A DNA stretch of 64,000 nt from an uncultured Collinsella sp. (GTDB taxonomy: Bacteria; Actinomycetota; Coriobacteriia; Coriobacteriales; Coriobacteriaceae). Below the pieces are notes generated by a model. That model had not been told where the DNA came from, ran no database searches, and was given only the letters and a program-made list of their open reading frames with translations. Below are positions 1-8,875 of this stretch, piece by piece. The stretch lies in the NCBI GenBank assembly GCA_900755005.1, contig CAAEEX010000097.1, positions 17,078 to 81,077 of the forward strand, in the 5' to 3' direction. How positions within the stretch are numbered: the stretch's first letter is position 1; every line of letters begins with the position of its first letter. The position numbers and the translations under genes are program-made.

Positions 1-445
<445 letters not shown>

Positions 446-469
446 TCACATGTCTTGACTGCTGACACA

Positions 470-560
470 GTCAAAAAATTAGATGCCCGACCGCTTAAAG
501 CGGACCAGACACCCACAGGAAGGGCTGCTCTTTGGCAGCTATGTAATTCCATGTGGGTAT
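470..560 (-). promoter_or_regulatory. Structured leader upstream of pyrR
   Basis: In pyrR sense, a long hairpin pairs 547-558 with 511-521 (ACCCACATGGAA against TTCCTGTGGGT, one bulge) and encloses a second stem, GCTGC/GCAGC, at 535-539 and 524-528. It is followed by a CCGC/GCGG stem at 491-503 and then a T-run at 473-478. This resembles an antiterminator plus a weak terminator in a pyr leader. I did not find a clear PyrR-binding loop matching the Bacillus consensus, so regulation by PyrR is inference. Confidence 0.4.
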
Positions 561-686
561 CTCGTACCCCTTTAATGGTCAAGGGATAGTGTAGCCAACC
601 TCGAGCTTAATTGCGAGCATAAATACAGAACAATCCGTAAACGGAGCCCAATGCTCCATAAACCTATATATATTTGTGGGACGAGC

Positions 687-715
687 TTGAAAACGCACGC
701 ACGAGCTGGCATAAT
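687..715 (+). promoter_or_regulatory. Sigma-A type promoter upstream of rpmB
   Basis: TTGAAA at 687-692 and CATAAT at 710-715 are separated by 17 bases. The predicted start near 722 would give rpmB a leader of about 160 bases. A second -10-like TATAGT lies at 825-830 without a good -35 box. The non-coding stretch 434-884 otherwise holds only the divergent pyrR leader; I see no RNA gene in it. Confidence 0.5.
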
Positions 716-884
716 CCCCTCTGCTGCACGCAAATCGGATCTACGTCCAGGGCCGTGGCGTGAGCACTATCGCCAAAAGAGGAATATCTCTGTGTAGATT
801 ACGCACAGGGAGCTGCTTCTGTGCTATAGTTCAGGCTTGTTTGTTAACGCGACATGTTCGTTTGTCGCCCAAGGAGGGTCAGTT

Positions 885-1073
885 ATGTCCAAAGTTTGCG
901 AAGTTTGCGGTAAGCACCCCGTTGCCGGTCGCTCCATCAGCCACTCTCACCGCGTCACCAACCGTAAGTTCCGCCCCAACATCCAGCGCGTTTACGTCGT
1001 CGTCGATGGTCACCGTCGCAAGATGAACGTTTGCTCCACCTGCCTCAAGTCCGGCAAGGTTGCGCGCTCCTAA
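885..1073 (+). CDS. rpmB: 50S ribosomal protein L28
   Basis: L28 is a small basic protein of the large ribosomal subunit. The 62-residue product starts MSKVCEVCGKHP and carries the L28 core (SHSHRVTNRKFRPN, RVYVVVDGHRRKMNVC). It has two CxxC pairs (CEVC and CSTC), so it is the zinc-binding C+ form. ATG 885 is chosen over the upstream in-frame 837 because AAGGAGGG lies at 871-878 and the protein begins exactly where the family does. It is monocistronic, with a terminator 70 bases downstream. Confidence 0.96.
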   Translation: MSKVCEVCGKHPVAGRSISHSHRVTNRKFRPNIQRVYVVVDGHRRKMNVCSTCLKSGKVARS

Positions 1074-1142
1074 ATAAGGTCTTACCAACAAGTACCTCGG
1101 ACTCTCCGGGTCAAAGACCTCGCGTTCATATAGAACTTACCA

Positions 1143-1174
1143 AAGGCGTCCTCCCCCACGGAGGGCGCCTTTTT
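1143..1174 (+). terminator. Rho-independent terminator of rpmB
   Basis: Inverted repeat GGCGTCCTCC / GGAGGGCGCC with a short CCCAC loop, followed by TTTTT. It lies just before the left repeat of the transposase element. Confidence 0.8.
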
Positions 1175-1176
1175 GC

Positions 1177-1228
1177 ACTCATTGGGGACAGACTTACATG
1201 AGTGTTTTCACGCATTGGGGACAGACAT
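1177..1228 (+). repeat. Left REP-like inverted repeat of the RAYT unit
   Basis: Contains two ATTGGGGACAGAC units (1181-1193 and 1214-1226) around GTGTTTTCAC. Its reverse complement matches 2175-2226 with four mismatches. Confidence 0.75.
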
Positions 1229-1269
1229 GACGCACGCATGCGGCGTCCCGATCGGCTCCGGCCCCTATC

Positions 1270-2046
1270 TCACGCTGCATCCTTCCAGCCTGCAGTAGCC
1301 TTGGTCACGCTTGTGGCGCCGATACCGGTGATACGGGCAATTTGCTTGACCGTGAGATGTGCCCGCCTGAGCCTCAGCAGGCAGGCATCGCGTTCGGGGC
1401 GTGGCAGGGCCTTGAGCAACGCAGGATCTATGCTCGTCAGGACTTCGCGTGCAACGAAAAGGGCCTCCTCATCGGGGATCCGCCGGCGCGGAAGAACCTC
1501 CACTGACCAGATGCGCCCGGCAACTTTCTTGAGATGCTCGCAATAGCGACGGGAGCCTCCGACAACATCAAGCATAGGGGCCGCATCACAGATGTCAAAG
1601 GGATCATAGCCCAGCTGATACGCCTTATAGCTTGACCAACGGTACGCCTCGAGCGAGTCAAGCGCACCCTTCACGGGATTGAGATGAATATAGTCGAGCA
1701 GCTGCACTGCCTGCGTGTCCGACTCAACCGCGACCCGCGAATAGCGATTGTCAAACAGATGGCCCGTTCTTCCCGTTTTCCCATTGAAATACTTGGCATA
1801 CGCCGTCAGCGCGCACTGCATTGCCTTTGAAAGGTTGTCATATGGGTCATCAACCATCAAATGGAAGTGGTTGTCCATAAGACACCAGGCCAACACCGCC
1901 ACGTCATGGCACGCAAACCTGTCCGATATGTCCGATAGGAAACGATAGCGGTCGGAATCATCTTCAAAAATGATCTGTTTGGAGTTACCGCGGTCAAAGA
2001 CGTGGTGATAGCCGGTGAGCGAAATTTCGCGGGCGCATCGGGGCAT
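1270..2046 (-). CDS. REP-associated tyrosine transposase (Y1_Tnp family)
   Basis: Predicted single-strand DNA endonuclease of the HUH/Y1 type, related to IS200 TnpA, that acts on REP hairpins. The N-terminal half carries GYHHVFDRGN, the metal-binding NHFHLMV (HUH) motif and the helix LTAYAKYFN with the likely catalytic tyrosine, then DNRYSRVAVE and LDYIHLNPVKG, all typical of RAYTs. The C-terminal part (LTVKQIARITGIGATSVTKA) looks like a helix-turn-helix. ATG 2046 is chosen because AAAGGAG sits five bases upstream; an in-frame TTG at 2061 overlaps that site. 258 residues, apparently intact. It is bracketed by the two 52-bp repeats, which are its likely substrates. Confidence 0.85.
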   Translation of the reverse strand: MPRCAREISLTGYHHVFDRGNSKQIIFEDDSDRYRFLSDISDRFACHDVAVLAWCLMDNHFHLMVDDPYDNLSKAMQCALTAYAKYFNGKTGRTGHLFDNRYSRVAVESDTQAVQLLDYIHLNPVKGALDSLEAYRWSSYKAYQLGYDPFDICDAAPMLDVVGGSRRYCEHLKKVAGRIWSVEVLPRRRIPDEEALFVAREVLTSIDPALLKALPRPERDACLLRLRRAHLTVKQIARITGIGATSVTKATAGWKDAA

Positions 2047-2174
2047 GGTCTCTCCTTTCAAAGCCGTACAGGCAACACCTAAAAGGAGAGAAGGAACGCG
2101 AAATGCTGAGCCTGTGACCTATTTATATCCAATCAGCAACAAAAACAGGCCCAAAACGACAAAATCGCAAATCG

Positions 2175-2226
2175 ATGTCTGTCCCAAATGAGTGAAACCA
2201 CTCATGTAAGTCTGTCCCCAATGAGC
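2175..2226 (-). repeat. Right REP-like inverted repeat of the RAYT unit
   Basis: Near-perfect reverse complement of 1177-1228. It includes the internal hairpin AGTG-AAAC-CACT at 2191-2202 and two TGTCCC cores. The gap 2047-2377 holds this repeat, the palindrome at 2257-2284 and the adhE control region; no gene is seen there. Confidence 0.75.
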
Positions 2227-2256
2227 GGGGCGATGCACTAGCAGATAGTTTTAGTT

Positions 2257-2284
2257 AAAACGCTTCATTTTATTGAAGCGTTTT
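2257..2284. repeat. Perfect 11-bp palindrome upstream of adhE
   Basis: AAAACGCTTCA pairs exactly with TGAAGCGTTTT around a TTTTAT loop. With T-runs on both sides it could be a weak bidirectional terminator insulating adhE from the element to its left, or an operator. It lies about 50 bases upstream of the adhE -10 box. Confidence 0.5.
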
Positions 2285-2306
2285 AGTGTGCCTTTTACGG
2301 GAATCT

Positions 2307-2337
2307 TACCGTTTACCGAATTATTTCTTGCTATCAT
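2307..2337 (+). promoter_or_regulatory. adhE promoter region with TACCGTTTACCG motif
   Basis: TACCG-TT-TACCG (2307-2318) is followed by an extended -10, TGCTATCAT, with TATCAT at 2332-2337. The motif overlaps the expected -35 position. The same 12 bases occur in the ppdK control region in the same orientation relative to the gene, so this is a candidate regulator site. Confidence 0.4.
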
Positions 2338-2377
2338 GCAAGACGTAGGGTAAATCTCCGATCGCAAGGAGACACAA

Positions 2378-5026
2378 ATGGTGAAAAAGTCACCGGAAAA
2401 CACTACTCCCGCAATTGTGGACAACGTAGAGGCGCTTGAGGCTAAGCTCGCTCAGATGCGAGAGGCCCAGGCGCTTTTTGCTACGTACACGCAGGAGCAG
2501 GTCGACAAGATCTTCTATGAGGCCGCCATGGCCGCCAACAAGGCTCGTATCCCGTTGGCGAAGATGGCCATCGAGGAGACCGGCCGCGGCGTTCTTGAGG
2601 ACAAGGTCATCAAGAACCACTACGCCGCAGAGTACATCTACAACGCTTACAAGAACACCAAGACCTGTGGTGTCCTGGAGCGCGACGAGGCTTATGGCAT
2701 CACCAAGATCGCCGAGCCCATCGGTATCGTGGGCGCCGTCATCCCGACGACCAACCCCACCTCCACTGCGATCTTCAAGACGCTGATCAGCCTGAAGACC
2801 CGCAACGCCATCATCATCTCCCCGCACCCGGCTGCCGCCAAGTGCACCATCGCCGCCGCCAAGCTCGTGCTTGACGCCGCCGTCAAGGCCGGCGCCCCCG
2901 AGGGTATCATCGGCTGGGTCGATGTCCCCTCCATCGAGCTGACCAACATGGTCATGCGCGACGTCGACATCATCCTCGCCACCGGTGGCCCGGGCATGGT
3001 CAAGGCCGCCTACTCCTCGGGCAAGCCCGCCCTGGGCGTTGGCGCCGGTAACACCCCGGTCGTCATCGACGACACCGCCGACGTGCTGCTCGCCGTCAAC
3101 TCCATCATCCACTCCAAGACCTTCGACAACGGCATGATCTGCGCTTCCGAGCAGTCCGTGACCGTCATCGACACCATCTATGACCAGGTTAAGGCCGAGT
3201 TCCAGAAGCGCGGCTGCTATTTCGTCAAGCAGGGTGCCGAGATGGAGGCCCTGCGTGCCGCCATGTTCAAGAACGGCGCCCTCGATCACCGCATTCCCGG
3301 CATGGCTGCCGCCAAGATCGCCGAGCTCGCCGGCATCGAGGTTCCCGCCAAGACCAAGATCCTGATCGCCGAGGTCACCTCCACCGACCCCGCCAAGGAA
3401 GAGTTCTCCCACGAGAAGCTCTCCCCGGTCCTGGCCATGTATCACGCCAAGGACTTCCAGGAGGCCGTCGACAAGGCCGAGCACCTGGTGCTCGCCGGTG
3501 GCCCGGGCCACACCGCCTCTCTGTACGTGCACCCCGCCCAGGCCGAGAAGATCAGCCTGTTCGAGCACGTCATGAAGGCCTGCCGTATCGTCATCAATAC
3601 CCCGTCCTCGCACGGCGGCATCGGTGATCTGTACAACTTTGGCATGAAGCCGTCTCTGACCCTGGGCTGCGGCTCCTGGGGCGGCAACTCCGTCTCCGAG
3701 AACGTTGGGGTGAAGCACTTGATCAACGTTAAGACTGTGGCCGAGCGCCGTGAGAACATGCTGTGGTTCCGCGCTCCCGAGAAGGTCTACTTCAAGAAGG
3801 GTTCCACGCCCGTCGCCCTCGACGAGCTCGGTACCGTCATGGGCAAGAAGCGCGCCTTCATCGTCACCGACCAGTTCCTCTTCAAGAATGGCAACACCCG
3901 CGCCATCGAGGCCAAGCTCGACGAGATGGGCATCGCCCACGACTGCTTCTACGACGTCGAGCCCGATCCGTCGCTGCAGTGCGCACGTCGCGGCGCCAAG
4001 CAGATGGCTCTCTTTGAGCCGGACGTCATCATCGCCGTCGGCGGTGGCTCCGCTATGGACGCCGGCAAGATCATGTGGATGATGTACGAGCACCCCGAGT
4101 GCAAGTTTGAGGACATGGCCATGGACTTCATGGACATCCGCAAGCGTATCTTCACTTTCCCCGAGATGGGCAAGAAGGCCTACTTCGTCGCCGTCCCGAC
4201 CTCTTCGGGTACCGGCTCCGAGTGCACGCCGTTCGCCATCATCACCGACAAGGAGACCGGCATCAAGTGGCCGCTCGCCGACTACGCGCTGCTCCCCAAC
4301 ATGGCTATCGTCGACGCCGACAACTGCATGACCGCCCCGCGCGGCCTGACCGCTGCCTCCGGCATCGACGTCATGACCCACGCCATCGAGTCCTACGTCT
4401 CCATCATGGCTTCCGACTACACCAAGGGCCTCTCCGAGCGCGCTGCCAAGCTCGTCTTCGAGAACCTGCCCTCCAGCTTCACGAACGGCGCCAAGGACCC
4501 GCACGCCCGCGAGGAGATGCACAACGCCTCCTGCATGGCCGGTATGGCCTTCGCCAACGCCTTCCTGGGCCTCAACCACTCCATGGCCCACAAGCTCGGC
4601 GCCTTCCATCACCTGCCCCACGGCCTCGCAAACGCTGTCATCCTGACCCGCGTCATGCGCTACAACGCCGCCGAGGCTCCCGTCAAGATGGGTACCTTCT
4701 CCCAGTATCCTTACCCCAACGCGCTGCACAACTACGCCGAGATGGCCAAGTACTGCGGCATCGAGGGCAAGGACGACAAGGAGGTCTTCGAGAACTTCAT
4801 CACGAAGCTCGAGGAACTCAAGGACTTCATCGGCGTCAAGAAGACCATCGCCGACTACGGTGTTGACGAGCAGTACTTCCTCGATACCCTCGACGAGATG
4901 ACCGAGCAGGCATTCAACGACCAGTGCACCGGCGCCAACCCGCGCTACCCGCTCATGAGCGAGATCAAGGAGCTCTACCTGGACGCCTACTACGGCCGCG
5001 AGCCTCAGGACTACGCCGTCTGCTAG
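2378..5026 (+). CDS. adhE: Bifunctional acetaldehyde-CoA / alcohol dehydrogenase
   Basis: AdhE reduces acetyl-CoA to acetaldehyde and then to ethanol with two NADH, regenerating NAD+ in fermentation. The 882-residue length fits the family. The N-terminal CoA-acylating aldehyde dehydrogenase half has PTTNPTSTAIFK, GVGAGNTPVVID and the catalytic cysteine Cys255 in MICASEQSV. The C-terminal iron-dependent alcohol dehydrogenase half has GGGSAMDAGKIMW, PTSSGTGSE, THAIESYVS and the metal-binding NHSMAHKLGAFHHLPHG. ATG 2378 follows CAAGGAGACACAA. It is monocistronic, ending at a hairpin. The promoter motif shared with ppdK suggests coordinated control of central carbon flow (inference). Confidence 0.97.
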   Translation: MVKKSPENTTPAIVDNVEALEAKLAQMREAQALFATYTQEQVDKIFYEAAMAANKARIPLAKMAIEETGRGVLEDKVIKNHYAAEYIYNAYKNTKTCGVLERDEAYGITKIAEPIGIVGAVIPTTNPTSTAIFKTLISLKTRNAIIISPHPAAAKCTIAAAKLVLDAAVKAGAPEGIIGWVDVPSIELTNMVMRDVDIILATGGPGMVKAAYSSGKPALGVGAGNTPVVIDDTADVLLAVNSIIHSKTFDNGMICASEQSVTVIDTIYDQVKAEFQKRGCYFVKQGAEMEALRAAMFKNGALDHRIPGMAAAKIAELAGIEVPAKTKILIAEVTSTDPAKEEFSHEKLSPVLAMYHAKDFQEAVDKAEHLVLAGGPGHTASLYVHPAQAEKISLFEHVMKACRIVINTPSSHGGIGDLYNFGMKPSLTLGCGSWGGNSVSENVGVKHLINVKTVAERRENMLWFRAPEKVYFKKGSTPVALDELGTVMGKKRAFIVTDQFLFKNGNTRAIEAKLDEMGIAHDCFYDVEPDPSLQCARRGAKQMALFEPDVIIAVGGGSAMDAGKIMWMMYEHPECKFEDMAMDFMDIRKRIFTFPEMGKKAYFVAVPTSSGTGSECTPFAIITDKETGIKWPLADYALLPNMAIVDADNCMTAPRGLTAASGIDVMTHAIESYVSIMASDYTKGLSERAAKLVFENLPSSFTNGAKDPHAREEMHNASCMAGMAFANAFLGLNHSMAHKLGAFHHLPHGLANAVILTRVMRYNAAEAPVKMGTFSQYPYPNALHNYAEMAKYCGIEGKDDKEVFENFITKLEELKDFIGVKKTIADYGVDEQYFLDTLDEMTEQAFNDQCTGANPRYPLMSEIKELYLDAYYGREPQDYAVC

Positions 5027-5043
5027 TTTTAGCACGGTTTTTA

Positions 5044-5082
5044 ACGGCGGGGGTGCACGGGTGTTTCACACACCCCCGCCGT
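5044..5082 (+). terminator. Hairpin after adhE
   Basis: Perfect 12-bp stem ACGGCGGGGGTG / CACCCCCGCCGT. There is no clear T-run after it, so termination may be partial and the downstream kinase gene may be partly co-transcribed. Confidence 0.5.
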
Positions 5083-5114
5083 CGCTTCTATCGCATCGTT
5101 GAAAGGATGCAACC

Positions 5115-5879
5115 ATGCTGCTACCCGATTCCAAGACCGAGCTCGTCCGCCGTGGCAACAAGGTCGTTTACGACCTGGGCGACAAGATCGTCAAGGTCTT
5201 TAACGAGACCAAGCCTGTCTCCGACGTGTTCAACGAGGCTTTGAATCTTGCCCGCATCAATGAGTGCGGCATCCGCAGCCCCAAGGCTCTCGAGGTTTCC
5301 CAGCTCGAGAACGCCAACGGCTGGGCGCTCGTGACCGAGAAGGTTCCGGGCACCACCCTTGCCGAGAAGATGACTGCCGAGCCCCAGCGCTTTGGTGAGT
5401 ACCTCGAGATGTTCGTCGACCTCCAGATCGAGATCCACGGCTACACCTCCCCGCTGCTCAACCGTCAGCGCGACAAGTTCGCCCGCATGATCGACAGCCT
5501 TGATCAGCTCAATGCCACCACGCGCTACAACCTTCAGGAGCGTCTGGACGGCATGACCAAGGAGTTTAAGGTCTGCCACGGCGACTTCAACCCCTCCAAC
5601 GTCATCGTCGGCGACGACGGCCAGCTCTATGTGTGCGACTGGGCACACGCCACCCAGGGCTCCCCTGCTGCCGACGTTGCCACCACCTACCTGCTCTTCG
5701 CCCTCAACAGCAAGGACCAGGCTGAGGCCTACCTGGAGCTCTACTGCGACCGCGCCGACATGCCCATGCAGGTCGTGCGTCAGTGGACGAGCATCGTCGC
5801 CGCTTCCGAGCTCGCTCGTAAGCGCAACGTGAACGATGAGTTCCTGAAGAACTGGATCGACGTCGTCGATTATCAGTAA
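5115..5879 (+). CDS. APH/choline-kinase-like phosphotransferase, substrate unknown
   Basis: Small kinase of the aminoglycoside phosphotransferase fold (254 residues). The catalytic loop is CHGDFNPSNVIV, with HGDxxxxN supplying the base and metal ligand. The metal-binding Asp lies in YVCDWAHATQGSPAADVA. The N-lobe has the nucleotide-binding strands RRGNKVVYDLGDKIVKVF with a likely ATP-anchoring lysine. It resembles the TIGR02172-type sugar-kinase-like paralogues of anaerobes more than known resistance enzymes; I would not infer drug resistance. ATG 5115 has GAAAGGA upstream. It sits alone between adhE and a terminator, giving no substrate clue. Confidence 0.75.
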   Translation: MLLPDSKTELVRRGNKVVYDLGDKIVKVFNETKPVSDVFNEALNLARINECGIRSPKALEVSQLENANGWALVTEKVPGTTLAEKMTAEPQRFGEYLEMFVDLQIEIHGYTSPLLNRQRDKFARMIDSLDQLNATTRYNLQERLDGMTKEFKVCHGDFNPSNVIVGDDGQLYVCDWAHATQGSPAADVATTYLLFALNSKDQAEAYLELYCDRADMPMQVVRQWTSIVAASELARKRNVNDEFLKNWIDVVDYQ

Positions 5880-5914
5880 TATCTGAGCGATTTATTTCGC
5901 ATCGGAGGCACAAG

Positions 5915-5952
5915 GAAAACCCCGCAGCTCATATGGGCTGTGGGGTTTTCCT
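5915..5952 (+). terminator. Terminator after the APH-like gene
   Basis: Stem GGAAAACCCCGCAGC / GGCTGTGGGGTTTTCC with a short loop. The stem's own T-run continues into CTTTTAG. Confidence 0.75.
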
Positions 5953-5977
5953 TTTAGATATTGAGAATGCTACAAGA

Positions 5978-6028
5978 TAAAAGGACGGCCCCGCATCTCC
6001 CCGATCTGGAGAAATGCGGGGCCGTCCC
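5978..6028 (-). terminator. Terminator of the pyrH-proS operon
   Basis: Minus strand: a GGACGGCCCCGCAT / ATGCGGGGCCGTCC stem with TCTCC/GGAGA extension, followed by TTTTATC. It lies 30 bases past the proS stop. Confidence 0.8.
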
Positions 6029-6057
6029 ACATATCGAACTACAAGCGAAATCGTCGA

Positions 6058-7779
6058 TTAGCGGCGTGCTGCCTTCACAAGCTCGGCAACCTTAGCGACG
6101 ATCTCGTCGATCGCCACGTCCTCGCGCTCGCCCGTGGCACGGTCCTTGAGCTCAACGGTGCCATTCTTAAGGCCGCGCTTGCCCAGAACCACCTGATACG
6201 GGAAGCCCATGAGGTCGTTATCGGCAAACTTAAAGCCGGGACGCTCATCGCGGTCGTCGACGACGACCTCGATACCCTCGGCGCACAGGCCATCAACAAT
6301 CTGCTCGCAGACGGTAGCGCACTCTTCCTTCTTGGGGTCAAGCGGAATCACCGCGACCTCGTACGGGGCAACGGAGACCGGCCAGACGATACCGTGCTCG
6401 TCGTTGTGCTGCTCCACGACGGCAGCAAGCGAGCGCGACACGCCCACGCCGTAGCAACCCATGATAAGCGGCTTCTCCTTGCCGTCCTCGTCCATAAAGG
6501 TGGCACCCATGGCCTCGGAATACTTGGTGCCCAGCTGGAAGACCTGGGAAACCTCGATACCGCGGGTAGCAGAAAGCGGCTTGCCGCAATGCGGGCAGGG
6601 ATCACCGGCAACGACGGTAACCAGGTCGGCCCACTCGTCGACGGTAAAGTCCCGCTCGGGGCAGGCACCGGTAAAGTGATAGTCGACCTCATTGGCGCCA
6701 CAGGCCCACTGCTTGGACTCGCGCAGGCTCTCGTCACACACCAGACGGATACCCTCGGGCAGGTTGACCGGTCCGATAAAGCCCTTGTGCAGACCGTTCG
6801 CCTGAAGCTCCTCGTCGGTCATCATGCGATAGCCCTTGCCAAAGACATGCTCGGCCTTGCAGTCATTGAGCTCGTGGTCGCCCGGAACAATGGCCACGAC
6901 GGGCTTGCCCTCGGCGTCGATGAGTGCCAGAGACTTGCGCGTGCCGTTCTCGGGGAAGCCGAAGAACTTGGCAACGGCCTCGATGGTGCCCATGCCCGGA
7001 GTCTCGACCTTGGTAAGCGCACCGTCGCCAGGACCCTCGGTCACAACGACCTTGGTGCTTGCGGCCTCGTCATCGGCAGCAAAGCCGCAATCGTCGCAGT
7101 AGACGAGCGAAGCCTCGCCGGCGTCGGCCAAAGCCATGTACTCGACGGAGGTATCGCCACCGATCTCGCCGGAGTCGGCGACAACGGGCAGAGCCTTGAT
7201 GTAGCAGCGCTCGCAAATGTTGGCATAGGCCTGCTTCATCTTGTCGTACTCCTCCTGCAGGCTCTCCTGCGTAGCAGAGAAGCTGTAGGCGTCCTTCATG
7301 ATGAACTCGCGACCGCGCATCAGGCCAAAACGGGGACGGAACTCGTCGCGGAACTTATCCTGAATGTGATAGAGGTTCACTGGCAGCTGCTTGTAGGAAC
7401 GCAACTCATTGCGCACCAGGGCAGTCACGGTCTCCTCGTGCGTGGGTCCGAGCACAAACTCGCGGCCGTGGCGGTCATCAAAGCGCACAAGCTCCTTGCC
7501 ATAGGCGTCGATGCGGCCGGACTCACGCCACAACTCGGCATCGACCATGATGGGCATCATAAGCTCCTGGGCGCCGGCAGCGTCCATCTCGTCGCGCACG
7601 ATATTCTCGATCTTGCGGATCGAGCGCCAAGCAAGCGGCAGGTAGGAATACAGACCGGCGGCCTCTTTGCGGATCATGCCGGCACGGAGCAGCAGGCGGT
7701 GGCTGGCGAGCTCAGCGTCCGCCGGATCCTCTTTAAGCGTCGGCGCATAGAGCTTAGACATATACATTGCTCGAGTCAT
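6058..7779 (-). CDS. proS: Proline--tRNA ligase (bacterial type, with editing insertion)
   Basis: Charges tRNA-Pro with proline and ATP. The 573-residue protein has the bacterial ProRS layout. The class II catalytic core comes first (AGLYSYLPLAWR, ELMMPIMVDAELWRESGR, LGPTHEETVT, FRDEFRPRFGLMRGREFIMKD). A YbaK-like cis-editing insertion follows at about residues 225-400. Motif 3 and the anticodon domain come last (MGCYGVGVSRSLAAVVEQ, DDRDERPGFKFADNDLMG). ATG 7779 is taken because GAGGAG lies eight bases upstream. The start directly abuts the ispG stop, so translation is probably coupled. It is the last gene of the operon. Confidence 0.97.
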   Translation of the reverse strand: MTRAMYMSKLYAPTLKEDPADAELASHRLLLRAGMIRKEAAGLYSYLPLAWRSIRKIENIVRDEMDAAGAQELMMPIMVDAELWRESGRIDAYGKELVRFDDRHGREFVLGPTHEETVTALVRNELRSYKQLPVNLYHIQDKFRDEFRPRFGLMRGREFIMKDAYSFSATQESLQEEYDKMKQAYANICERCYIKALPVVADSGEIGGDTSVEYMALADAGEASLVYCDDCGFAADDEAASTKVVVTEGPGDGALTKVETPGMGTIEAVAKFFGFPENGTRKSLALIDAEGKPVVAIVPGDHELNDCKAEHVFGKGYRMMTDEELQANGLHKGFIGPVNLPEGIRLVCDESLRESKQWACGANEVDYHFTGACPERDFTVDEWADLVTVVAGDPCPHCGKPLSATRGIEVSQVFQLGTKYSEAMGATFMDEDGKEKPLIMGCYGVGVSRSLAAVVEQHNDEHGIVWPVSVAPYEVAVIPLDPKKEECATVCEQIVDGLCAEGIEVVVDDRDERPGFKFADNDLMGFPYQVVLGKRGLKNGTVELKDRATGEREDVAIDEIVAKVAELVKAARR

Positions 7780-8862
7780 TTACTTCTCCTCAATAAGTTT
7801 GTCGACCTCGGCCATAAGCGCGTCGACAATTTGATCCTCAGCTACTTTACCAATGATCTGGCCATGCGAAAAGAGCAGGCCCTGACCTCGTCCACAGGCC
7901 ACGCCTAGGTCGGCGTCGGAAGCCTCGCCGGGGCCATTAACGGCACACCCCATCACGGCGATCGAAAGCGGCGCGGAGTAGTTCTTAAGCCGCTCGGTGA
8001 CCTCCTCGGCAATGGGAATAAGGTTAACCTGGCAGCGAGCGCACGTAGGGCACGAGACAATCTCGGGACCACGGCGGCGCAGGCCCAGCGACTGCAGAAT
8101 ACCCCAGGCGACCGGCGGCTCCTCGACCGGATCGGCCGTGAGCGACACACGCATGGTGTCACCGATGCCTTCGGAAAGCAAGATACCCAAGCCTACAGAG
8201 CTCTTGATGGTGCCCTGGAGCTTGGTACCCGCCTCCGTCACGCCCAGGTGAAGCGGAACATGCGGTATCTCGCGCGACAGAGCGCGATAGGTATCAAGCG
8301 TCGTCTGTACGCTATGGGCCTTGGCGGAAAGCACGATGTTGGTAAACCCACGGTCCTCAAAGTGCCGCACAAAGCGCTCGCTCGACATCACGAGCTTCTC
8401 GGGCTGCGTGAGGTCGTCGCGCTCGGCGATATCCTGCTCAAGCGAGCCGGCGTTGACGCCGATGCGAATCGCACAGCCCGCAGCGCCGGCAGCGTCGATG
8501 ACGGCATCGACCTTGGCCCAATCGCCAATGTTGCCGGGATTGATGCGGAGCTTGGCGGCACCGGCCTCAACGGCACCAATGGCGAGCTTATGGTTAAAGT
8601 GGATATCAGCGACAATCGGCACCGGAGACTCGGCACAGATGGTGCGGAAACCCTCAAGCGCGGCCTCGGTGGGCACGCTCACACGCACGATATCGCAGCC
8701 AGCCTGCGCCAACGCGCACACTTGCGCAAGCGTTGCCTGGGCATCAGCGGTATCGGTGCAGGTCATGGATTGGACCACCACCGGCGCGCCGCCACCGATC
8801 TGCACACCGCCCACATGCACGGGGCGCGTCAACTCGCGAGGCAAAGGATGGGATAAAGACAA
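7780..8862 (-). CDS. ispG: 4-hydroxy-3-methylbut-2-en-1-yl diphosphate synthase IspG (GcpE)
   Basis: IspG is the [4Fe-4S] enzyme of the MEP pathway that reduces methylerythritol cyclodiphosphate to HMBPP. The N-terminal TIM-barrel half shows VVVQSMTCTDTAD, RVSVPTEAAL and INPGNIGD. The C-terminal cluster ligands are in SCPTCARCQVNLI and MGCAVNGPGEASDAD. I place the start at TTG 8862, eight bases after AGGGGAG, giving 360 residues; upstream codons run into the end of rseP and have no site. It lies two genes below dxr, so two MEP steps share this operon with uppS, which uses the end product. Confidence 0.94.
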   Translation of the reverse strand: MSLSHPLPRELTRPVHVGGVQIGGGAPVVVQSMTCTDTADAQATLAQVCALAQAGCDIVRVSVPTEAALEGFRTICAESPVPIVADIHFNHKLAIGAVEAGAAKLRINPGNIGDWAKVDAVIDAAGAAGCAIRIGVNAGSLEQDIAERDDLTQPEKLVMSSERFVRHFEDRGFTNIVLSAKAHSVQTTLDTYRALSREIPHVPLHLGVTEAGTKLQGTIKSSVGLGILLSEGIGDTMRVSLTADPVEEPPVAWGILQSLGLRRRGPEIVSCPTCARCQVNLIPIAEEVTERLKNYSAPLSIAVMGCAVNGPGEASDADLGVACGRGQGLLFSHGQIIGKVAEDQIVDALMAEVDKLIEEK

Positions 8863-8875
8863 TCCAAACACTCCC

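Larger units (their letters stand above)
1177..2226. mobile_element. REP-associated tyrosine transposase unit with paired inverted repeats
   Basis: A single Y1-type transposase gene lies between two near-identical 52-bp sequences in inverted orientation (1177-1228 and 2175-2226; 48 of 52 positions match). Each repeat holds two copies of a GTCTGTCCC-type unit plus an AGTG/CACT self-complementary segment. This is the layout of a RAYT gene with its own REP sequences, a domesticated single-copy relative of IS200/IS605. No target-site duplication was identified. Confidence 0.7.

Noticed and set aside
760..1026. 88-codon frame overlapping rpmB in another phase
   Set aside because: No ribosome site, no recognisable sequence, and it covers the well-supported L28 gene.
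2390..5035. 881-codon open frame on the minus strand opposite adhE
   Set aside because: It is an antisense shadow created by GC-rich codon bias. The composition is dominated by Val, Gly, Leu, Asp and His with no domain, and adhE on the plus strand is unmistakable.
5115..5879. Aminoglycoside resistance gene
   Set aside because: The kinase fold and HGD motif are shared by many metabolic kinases, and the sequence does not resemble known resistance subfamilies.
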